Source of the DNA: Candidatus Altarchaeota archaeon
GTDB taxonomy: Archaea > Altiarchaeota > Altiarchaeia > IMC4 > SCGC-AAA252-I15
Direction of reading: 5' to 3'
Assembly: GCA_018815265.1 (NCBI GenBank)
Contig: JAHIYG010000149.1
Coordinates: forward strand, 1-8,280
Length of the DNA stretch: 8,280 nt
The position numbers and the translations under genes are program-made. Below, piece after piece: positions 1-4,890 of this stretch (positions are counted from its first letter, which is position 1; each line of letters begins with the position of its first letter). A model generated the notes under the pieces. The model saw only the letters and a program-made list of their open reading frames with translations. It was not told the origin of the DNA and did not search any database.

Positions 1-356
1 CGTTTTTGAGGTTTATCTACCGTTTGGGTGTCAGGCCTAATTACATAACCTTGGTCAGCATACCCTGCGGATTATTAGGTGTGGTACTTCTTTTTCAGGG
101 CGACATGTTGAGCGGTTTCCTGATTCCCCTGTATATTGTCCTTGATGTTTTGGATGGGTCGCTTGCTAGGGTTACTGGTTCTGTCTCTGAATTTGGGGAT
201 AAGCTTGATTTCCTGGGTGACAGAGCTGTTGCCTCGCTTTTCCTGATACTTTTTTATGTAAATGGTGGAGATGCATTGTTTTCAATAACTGGTTTAATCC
301 TCATTTCTGCAGTGACATTGGAGGACCTTGGTTTAATAAAAAGGCGTACTAAATAA
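1..356 (+). CDS. CDP-alcohol phosphatidyltransferase, 5' end outside window
   Basis: Integral membrane enzyme that moves a phosphoalcohol head group between a CDP-activated lipid (or alcohol) and its acceptor, as in archaeal phospholipid synthesis. The reading frame is open through the first base of the window, so the true start lies upstream. The family signature D-x2-D-G-x2-A-R-x8-G-x3-D-x3-D is complete: it begins DVLDGSLAR near 141-167 and ends in DKLDFLGD near 198-221. A motif resembling the usual N-terminal 'LGxxPNxIT' (LGVRPNYITL) precedes a hydrophobic helix. Only about 45 residues, enough for one or two membrane helices, follow the signature, which is shorter than the usual four-helix tail. 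The frame ends in a basic KRRTK tail at a normal TAA. The substrate (inositol phosphate, serine or glycerol phosphate) cannot be told from the motif. The stop lies 5 bases before mtrA, and the likely mtrA promoter lies inside its 3' end. Confidence 0.88.
   Translation, partial: FLRFIYRLGVRPNYITLVSIPCGLLGVVLLFQGDMLSGFLIPLYIVLDVLDGSLARVTGSVSEFGDKLDFLGDRAVASLFLILFYVNGGDALFSITGLILISAVTLEDLGLIKRRTK
332..339 (+). promoter_or_regulatory. TATA-like box for mtrA, leaderless start
   Basis: The octamer TTTAATAA is centred about 26 bases before the mtrA ATG at 362. That is the spacing expected if transcription starts at the ATG itself. No Shine-Dalgarno sequence lies between. The box sits within the end of the upstream coding region, so the mtr-methionine cassette could be transcribed separately from it. 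This is a visual match only. Confidence 0.5.
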
Positions 357-361
357 TTTTC

Positions 362-934
362 ATGGTCGAGCTTTATCCTTGGGGCGGGAAGTTCATGCAG
401 GTTAACCCTAATGCGCCGACGGCTGTCGTTACATTAAGCGAGGATTTTGAGGTGGAAAGCGATAAAATAGCGTTGTATGGCAATATGAAAACTGAGAATT
501 TAGGGGTTGAAAAGGTAGTTGCCAATGTAGTTTCCAATCCCAACATCCGGTTTCTGATAGTGTGTGGGAGCGAAGTAAGAGGGCACAGAAGCGGCGATTC
601 AATATTGAATCTGCACAGGAACGGCGTAGACTCGAACAGGAAAGTAATAGGTGCCAGAAGTGCCATACCCTATATTGAAAACCTGCCGTCTGAAGCTATT
701 GAACGGTTTCAAAAACAGGTTGAGGCAGTTGATTTAGTTGGTGAGACAGACCTCAATAAAATCAAGGAAAAAATAGATGAATGCAGCAGCAGAAGTCCGG
801 GCTCATTTGGGGAGCCGATGTTTGTGGAGCATGTCAGCAAGGAAAACATGCAGGTTGTGTTGAACTCAGATTATTCGCTTCATTCAAGCATAAACTTTGA
901 CCCCTATGGTATTATCTCCCAGTTGGAGGGGTAG
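362..934 (+). CDS. mtrA: MtrA-like corrinoid methyl-carrier protein, soluble
   Basis: Subunit A of tetrahydromethanopterin S-methyltransferase carries the cobalamin that accepts the methyl group from MtrH. The 190-residue product shows the family core clearly: PNAPTAVVTL at 16-25, KTENLGVEKVVANVVSNPN at 43-61, FLIVCGSEVRGHRSG at 64-78, VIGARSAIPYIENLP at 95-109 and ERFQKQVEAVDL at 114-125. His75 in the EVRGH motif corresponds to the histidine that binds cobalt in methanogen MtrA. Methanogen MtrA runs to roughly 240 residues and ends in a membrane helix. This one stops soon after the corrinoid domain with no hydrophobic segment, so it should be cytosolic. The start at 362 keeps the family's N-terminal 'WP...DPxAPxAVVTL'-like region and fits the leaderless promoter. 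It is followed directly by mtrH and a core MetE, so its methyl acceptor is probably homocysteine, not coenzyme M. It ends in TAG, in frame with mtrH. Confidence 0.93.
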   Translation: MVELYPWGGKFMQVNPNAPTAVVTLSEDFEVESDKIALYGNMKTENLGVEKVVANVVSNPNIRFLIVCGSEVRGHRSGDSILNLHRNGVDSNRKVIGARSAIPYIENLPSEAIERFQKQVEAVDLVGETDLNKIKEKIDECSSRSPGSFGEPMFVEHVSKENMQVVLNSDYSLHSSINFDPYGIISQLEG

Positions 935-937
935 GTG
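925..937 (+). promoter_or_regulatory. Shine-Dalgarno-like region for mtrH
   Basis: GGAGGG (925-930) and AGGTG (933-937) both lie across the end of mtrA. The second is 6 bases before the ATG at 944, a good spacing for an archaeal ribosome site, and it favours that ATG over the GTG at 935. It is the clearest ribosome site in the window and marks mtrH as an internal operon gene. Confidence 0.6.
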
Positions 938-943
938 TGGAAT

Positions 944-1870
944 ATGTATACATTCATTAAGGAGCAGAAGGTTTTTGACGTTGGCGGTGTGAAATTCGGC
1001 GGGCAGCCGGGCGAGTATCCGACTGTGCTTTTTGGGACTGTCTTCTATGGCAAACAGTTCAAGTCCCTCGATGAACAGGCATTTGAGCTGACTGGTCAGT
1101 ATGTCCAGCAGCAGGAGAAATTAAGCAGTCTGACTGGCGTGCCTGGTTTGCCTGACGTCTACATAAGAAGCGTTTCGGATGTCGATAAGGAACTGGATTA
1201 CATACTCAACCTAACTGACGGTCCCTTCAGCATAGACAGTTCTGAGGCGCAGACTAGGGCTGCCGCACTGAAATATCTTTCCAACGCAGGAGCATTGGAG
1301 AGAGTCATCTACAACTCACTTAACCTCGGCGTCACAGAGGAGGAAGTTAAGGCGCTGGAGAAGTACCCTCCGGAATGTATTCTGGCATTAGCTTATAATC
1401 CAAAGGACATGGGCGTCGACGGCAGGGCTCAGATACTGGTTGACGGGGCAGGCATGCTCTGTGTTGGGGGAGGGCTTTTAGACATTGTCGAATCAGTGGG
1501 TGTCGAAAAGATACTGTTGGACACTGGGGCAACGCCTTTTGGAAGCATGGGGTGCGAGACATTGCGTGCAATACCTGTCTTCAAAAACAGATTCGGCCTG
1601 CCTACTGGGTGTTCAATACACAATACCTTGGAGAGTTGGCCTTGGATGAAGGACTACCGCAGAGAAAACCAAAGTGGATATGACTGTGCAAATGCCGCAG
1701 CAAATGCGATGGTGCCATTATGCTGTGGTGACTACATAGTCTATGGTCCAGTTTCATCTGCACCGGGGATTTTCCCAGCAATCGCATTCGCAGACAAATT
1801 GATGGCTGAAGGAGCGGCAGACTATTTCGGCCTAAAGCCCTCTGTAAACCACCCCTACAAGAGACTATGA
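944..1870 (+). CDS. mtrH: MtrH-like methyl-tetrahydropterin:corrinoid methyltransferase
   Basis: MtrH is the catalytic subunit that moves the methyl group from N5-methyl-tetrahydromethanopterin to the cobalamin of MtrA. It is a TIM barrel related to pterin-binding methyltransferases. The 308-residue product is full length for the family. Visible signatures are GGQPGEYPTVLFGTVFY at 19-35, PFSIDSS at 94-100, LLDTGATPFGSMG at 191-203, GLPTGCSIHN at 218-227 and DYIVYGPV at 263-270, with the typical C-terminus near HPYKRL. I chose ATG 944 because the family usually starts a few residues before the 'EQKV' and 'GGV' motifs (here at residues 7-10 and 13-16), and because of the AGGTG six bases upstream. 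A GTG at 935 would add three residues. The last codons overlap the next gene's start by 4 bases (ATGA), which implies translational coupling. No other Mtr subunit is present in the window. Whether the pterin is methanopterin or folate cannot be seen. Confidence 0.93.
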   Translation: MYTFIKEQKVFDVGGVKFGGQPGEYPTVLFGTVFYGKQFKSLDEQAFELTGQYVQQQEKLSSLTGVPGLPDVYIRSVSDVDKELDYILNLTDGPFSIDSSEAQTRAAALKYLSNAGALERVIYNSLNLGVTEEEVKALEKYPPECILALAYNPKDMGVDGRAQILVDGAGMLCVGGGLLDIVESVGVEKILLDTGATPFGSMGCETLRAIPVFKNRFGLPTGCSIHNTLESWPWMKDYRRENQSGYDCANAAANAMVPLCCGDYIVYGPVSSAPGIFPAIAFADKLMAEGAADYFGLKPSVNHPYKRL

Positions 1871-2766
1871 ACATACCAACGACTGTCATTGGAAGCTATC
1901 CTGTGCGTTTGGACGGCGTCAAATACGCGAGGGCATATTTCTCAGGTGAGAAAAACGATGCATTATCTGCGTCAATCAGGGAGGCAGTTTCTACTCAGGT
2001 GAACGCCGGCATAGACATAGTCTCTGACGGCCAGACAAAGGGGGATTTCATAAACATCTTCGCAAAAAACTTTAGGGGTGTCGCAGTCAAGGAGCGACCT
2101 ATTGTTTACTCTGAAATAGAATACATACGCGACTCGGTTGTGGCCGACCAATCATATGTCAAGTCTTTTCTGCCAAAGAATGTAAAGCTCAAGGGAATAA
2201 TCACAGGACCATATACTATGGCGAAGGGCAGCGAGGACAGGCACTATGGGAGCCTTGAGAAACTGTCGCTCGCGTATGCGAGGGGTTTGGCTTCTGAGGC
2301 TGAGAAACTATCAAAAATTGTCGACTACATACAGGTTGACGAGCCGTTTTTTTCGGTTGACTATCCTGATTACGGGAGGGAATTGATTGAGAAGGTATTT
2401 GCTAACGTCGATGTTCCAAAAATGTTGCATGTATGCGGTGACGTCTCAAAAATCTTCCCGCAGTTAATTGAATACAAGGTTGATTACTTGGAGCATGAGT
2501 TTGCAGCAAACCCAAGCTTATGGGAGACTGTTTCGCAACACAGCTTTAAACAGAGGCTCGGCGTCGGGGTCGTCAGAAGCGATTTAAACAAGGTGGAATC
2601 TGTCGAGGAGATAGTAGGTAGGATGTGCAAGGCATTTGAGGTTGTGGGGAGTGAACACATCATATTTAACCCTGACTGCGGGCTTAGGAATCTAGACCCT
2701 GAAGTAGCGTTTGGTAAATTGAAAAACATGGTTTCCGCAAGAAACAGGGTTTGCGAACAGATTTAA
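1867..2766 (+). CDS. Core methionine synthase (MetE C-terminal barrel only)
   Basis: Methylates homocysteine to methionine. At 299 residues it is the catalytic barrel of cobalamin-independent methionine synthase without the N-terminal half that helps bind polyglutamyl methyl-folate. Such 'core' enzymes are known to use methylcobalamin in vitro and probably corrinoid proteins in vivo. Signatures are TTVIGSYP at 5-12, GIDIVSDGQ at 48-56, YIQVDEPFF at 154-162, LHVCGD at 187-192, LEHEFAAN at 208-215 and NPDCGLRN at 268-275. The zinc and homocysteine-binding ligands of the family are all in place: His188, Cys190, Glu211 (or Glu209) and Cys271. The ATG overlaps the mtrH stop, so the two are translationally coupled. 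With MtrA and MtrH directly upstream, the natural methyl donor is most likely methyl-MtrA. I cannot place it confidently in one of the described core-MetE subfamilies (MesA, B, C or D), so no symbol is given. Confidence 0.92.
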   Translation: MNIPTTVIGSYPVRLDGVKYARAYFSGEKNDALSASIREAVSTQVNAGIDIVSDGQTKGDFINIFAKNFRGVAVKERPIVYSEIEYIRDSVVADQSYVKSFLPKNVKLKGIITGPYTMAKGSEDRHYGSLEKLSLAYARGLASEAEKLSKIVDYIQVDEPFFSVDYPDYGRELIEKVFANVDVPKMLHVCGDVSKIFPQLIEYKVDYLEHEFAANPSLWETVSQHSFKQRLGVGVVRSDLNKVESVEEIVGRMCKAFEVVGSEHIIFNPDCGLRNLDPEVAFGKLKNMVSARNRVCEQI

Positions 2767-2792
2767 GCGTATCTTCATAAAGTATTCATGGC

Positions 2793-3113
2793 ATGGAAAA
2801 AAACTATATGGTTTTTCAAGAGGATGAGTCCGGTTTCTTTTACATCTACCTCGATGATGCCAGACGAAATATTGTGGTAGAGCACTATGAAGGCGTTGAG
2901 AGGGAGGTCAGGGGGCACAGGAGGACTGCGACCGGAAAAATAAACAAGGTCTTCAAAGGCTCAAATGCGGAGACTATCTATAGGACCATACTCGGAAACG
3001 GTTTGATTTCGCGCATCGACCATGCAGCATATGTCGGATATGAACTGGCTAAGGCTGAGATTGCACTGAAGAACGGATTGAAATACGAGCAGGACAGGCC
3101 AGTAAAAGTTTAG
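2793..3113 (+). CDS. Small DUF4346-like protein
   Basis: A 106-residue soluble protein. The first 35 residues look like beta strands (MVFQEDESGFFYIYLD, then NIVVEHYEG). The second half is helical with a distinctive GLISRIDHAAYVGYELAKAE at 71-90, followed by IALKNGLKYEQDRPVKV. From memory, the 'SRxDHAAYxGxELAKAExAL' pattern is the hallmark of DUF4346, a domain found alone or at the C-terminus of archaeal dihydropteroate synthase-like, pterin-binding proteins. No function is established for it as far as I know. It lies 26 bases after the core MetE and is probably co-transcribed with the methyl-transfer cassette. A possible but weak TATA-like TTTAAGCG at 2762-2769 would also suit a leaderless start at 2793. 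An ATG at 2788 is in another frame. A link to pterin or corrinoid chemistry is inference. Confidence 0.75.
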   Translation: MEKNYMVFQEDESGFFYIYLDDARRNIVVEHYEGVEREVRGHRRTATGKINKVFKGSNAETIYRTILGNGLISRIDHAAYVGYELAKAEIALKNGLKYEQDRPVKV

Positions 3114-3121
3114 CTTCTGAC

Positions 3122-3129
3122 TTATTTAT
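3122..3129 (+). promoter_or_regulatory. TATA-like box for the 3151 gene
   Basis: TTATTTAT lies in the 37-base gap after the DUF4346-like gene, centred about 25 bases before the ATG at 3151. The remainder of the gap is pyrimidine-rich with no Shine-Dalgarno site, which again suggests a leaderless transcript. It probably drives the 3151 gene and proA together. Confidence 0.5.
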
Positions 3130-3150
3130 GTGTATTTCCCATTTCTTTTT

Positions 3151-3552
3151 ATGGCTCAACGACAGGCGCCGAATAATATCCAACAACCGGGGGAGACCTC
3201 CCCATTTGACGTTGCTCCTAAGGCCCTCGGAGAATCAGGTGCATATGATGTGATTGTGTTGGGTGAGCTTTTGGAGCAGGTCCAGCAGAATAGGCGGCAG
3301 CAGAATATAGTAGCTGCATTAACTCCTGAAAATGTCGGTGAGGGGCTTAAACTAAGCCTAGAGGATAGATTGCAGTTGCTGGTTGATGCCGTCAGGAGAA
3401 AGCCAGACATTGTGTCACGAGCCCAGCAGCAGCTTCTGGCAAACATTGCTGAACCGGAACGGAAAGCAGGCTATACTCTTGAGATGCGGGAGTTAAATGG
3501 GACAATGAACCGGTTATTTTCTACGAAGCTTTTGATTCCTGAAGTCAGATAG
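3151..3552 (+). CDS. Hypothetical protein, glutamine-rich, 133 residues
   Basis: Not recognised. The product is soluble, with no signal peptide or membrane segment. The N-terminus (about residues 1-25) is rich in Q, N, P and G and probably disordered. The rest looks mostly helical: VIVLGELLEQVQQNRRQQNIV near 35-54, then LSLEDRLQLLVDAVRRKPDIVSRAQQQLLANI near 69-99, and a shorter C-terminal segment. There are no cysteines or obvious catalytic motifs. The ATG at 3151 is chosen because it follows a TATA-like box by about 25 bases. The in-frame GTG at 3130 would fall immediately after that box and is unlikely. proA begins 9 bases after its TAG stop, so the two are probably one transcript, but nothing ties it to proline synthesis. 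Its coding status rests on the open frame, codon pattern and promoter position. Confidence 0.68.
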   Translation: MAQRQAPNNIQQPGETSPFDVAPKALGESGAYDVIVLGELLEQVQQNRRQQNIVAALTPENVGEGLKLSLEDRLQLLVDAVRRKPDIVSRAQQQLLANIAEPERKAGYTLEMRELNGTMNRLFSTKLLIPEVR

Positions 3553-3561
3553 CCATAAAAA

Positions 3562-4854
3562 ATGAAGTCAACATACTCTAAGGCTTTAATGGCCCGGGAA
3601 AGTTCGTACCTTCTTGCTAAAGCATCTACTGAACTGAAGAACAGAGCTCTGAACTCAATTGCCAAGGCGATAAAATCTAATGTGGGTCAATTATTGGCTG
3701 CCAACGATTTGGACTGCGCTGATTCAAAGGATAAAATCTCTCCGTCACTGTACAAGAGATTGCAGCTTGATAGGTCAAAAATAGAAACTATCGTCGACGG
3801 CGTAGTGAGTGTCTCAAAATTGCATGACCCCGTTGGCGCAACACAGTATGCTTTGGAGTTCGATAAGGGATTAAACCTGTATAGGATATCGGTGCCGATA
3901 GGTGTTATAGGTGTGGTCTTCGAATCCCGTCCCGACGCGCTTGTGCAGATATCAACTCTATGCCTTAAAAGCGGCAATGCAGTGATACTGAAGGGTGGCA
4001 GCGAAGCAAAAAACACCAACAAAACACTATATGAGATAATCAAGAAAGCATCTGAAAAAACAGGTGTTCCAAACGGTTGGATACAGCTGGTTGAGACTAG
4101 GGCGGAAATAAACGAGCTTTTGAAACTGGATGAATACGTTGACTTGATGATACCCCGGGGCTCAAACGAGTTTGTTAGATACATACAAGACAACACTCGG
4201 ATTCCAGTACTCGGTCATTCCGCAGGCGTCTGCCACGTCTATGTAGACTGTAGAGCAGACGAGAAAAAGGCAGTGGATGTCGTCTTTGACTCGAAATGCC
4301 AGTATCCGGCAGTATGTAATGCGATGGAAACACTGCTCATCCATCAGGGCGTTGCAAAAAAATTCCTACCCACAATATGGGCTAAACTGTCTGGGGATGG
4401 TGTGGAAGGCAAAGGCGATAAGTTATCTAGAAAAATAATTTCTTCGCTGAAACAAGCTAAGGAATCTGATTGGAAGACTGAATACAACAACCTTTTCCTG
4501 AATATGAAGGTAGTGGGGTCTTTGGAGGATGCGGTTGACCACATTAACAAATACGGTAGCCACCACACAGACGCTATTGTCACAGAGGACAAAAAGGCTG
4601 CGAAATATTTCATAGATTCAGTGGACAGTGCATCTGTGATGTGGAATGCGTCAACACGTTTCTCAGACGGATTCAGGTATGGTTTAGGTGCTGAAGTAGG
4701 TATTTCAACGAACAAGGTGCATGCTAGAGGCCCAGTTGGTTTGGAAGGTTTAACAACCTACAAATGGATTCTGCTCGGCAGCGGCCAGAAGGTTGCAGAC
4801 TACAAAAACAAAAAATACCTACACAAAAAAATAAACGGTAAAATCAGGATTTGA
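3562..4854 (+). CDS. proA: Glutamate-5-semialdehyde dehydrogenase (gamma-glutamyl phosphate reductase)
   Basis: Second enzyme of proline synthesis from glutamate: NADPH-dependent reduction of gamma-glutamyl phosphate to glutamate-5-semialdehyde in the cytosol. The 430-residue product matches the family's usual 415-430. Visible signatures are VPIGVIGVVFESRPDA at 111-126 (cofactor domain), AVILKGGSEA at 140-149, LMIPRGSNEFV at 195-205, the catalytic Cys252 in PAVCNAMETLL at 249-259, HHTDAIVTED at 334-343, NASTRFSDG at 362-370, and GLGAEVGIST plus KVHARGPVGLEGLTTYKWI at 385-403. The C-terminus carries an additional lysine-rich tail (about residues 409-430) beyond the family core. It starts at ATG 3562, 9 bases after the upstream gene, with no Shine-Dalgarno site visible. 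proC lies downstream but is separated by a large unknown gene. proB is not in the window. Confidence 0.96.
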   Translation: MKSTYSKALMARESSYLLAKASTELKNRALNSIAKAIKSNVGQLLAANDLDCADSKDKISPSLYKRLQLDRSKIETIVDGVVSVSKLHDPVGATQYALEFDKGLNLYRISVPIGVIGVVFESRPDALVQISTLCLKSGNAVILKGGSEAKNTNKTLYEIIKKASEKTGVPNGWIQLVETRAEINELLKLDEYVDLMIPRGSNEFVRYIQDNTRIPVLGHSAGVCHVYVDCRADEKKAVDVVFDSKCQYPAVCNAMETLLIHQGVAKKFLPTIWAKLSGDGVEGKGDKLSRKIISSLKQAKESDWKTEYNNLFLNMKVVGSLEDAVDHINKYGSHHTDAIVTEDKKAAKYFIDSVDSASVMWNASTRFSDGFRYGLGAEVGISTNKVHARGPVGLEGLTTYKWILLGSGQKVADYKNKKYLHKKINGKIRI

Positions 4855-4865
4855 TATTTATTTAT
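4855..4865 (+). promoter_or_regulatory. TATA-like box for the 4891 gene
   Basis: TATTTATTTAT begins directly after the proA stop and is centred about 30 bases before ATG 4891. It supports a separate, leaderless or nearly leaderless transcript for the large gene and argues against a start at the in-frame TTG at 4870, which would lie only 10 bases from the box. Confidence 0.5.
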
Positions 4866-4890
4866 CCTTTTGATTCCGTTATCTTATTGG

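Noticed and set aside
935..943. GTG at 935 as the mtrH start
   Set aside because: It lies directly on the mtrA stop and adds only three residues. ATG 944 gives the normal family N-terminus and has AGGTG six bases upstream.
362..1870. A methanogenesis Mtr complex (energy-conserving, coenzyme M-dependent)
   Set aside because: No membrane subunit (MtrB-G) flanks the genes, MtrA lacks its membrane helix, and the next gene is a methionine synthase.
2788..2790. ATG at 2788 as a start for the DUF4346-like gene
   Set aside because: It is in another reading frame from the conserved DHAAYVG segment. ATG 2793 opens the correct frame.
3130..3150. GTG at 3130 as the start of the 133-residue gene
   Set aside because: It immediately follows the TATA-like box, so it would not be in the transcript. 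ATG 3151 is at the right distance.
3687..4196. Long minus-strand open frame opposite proA (169 codons), and others at 4344-4715, 5466-5810 and 6063-6392
   Set aside because: Each lies opposite a well-supported coding region. The translations are rich in S, T, L and C with no family motif, as expected for antisense shadows.
4870..4890. TTG at 4870 as the start of the large gene
   Set aside because: It is only 10 bases from the centre of the TATA-like box. ATG 4891 lies at a better distance and is a stronger start codon.
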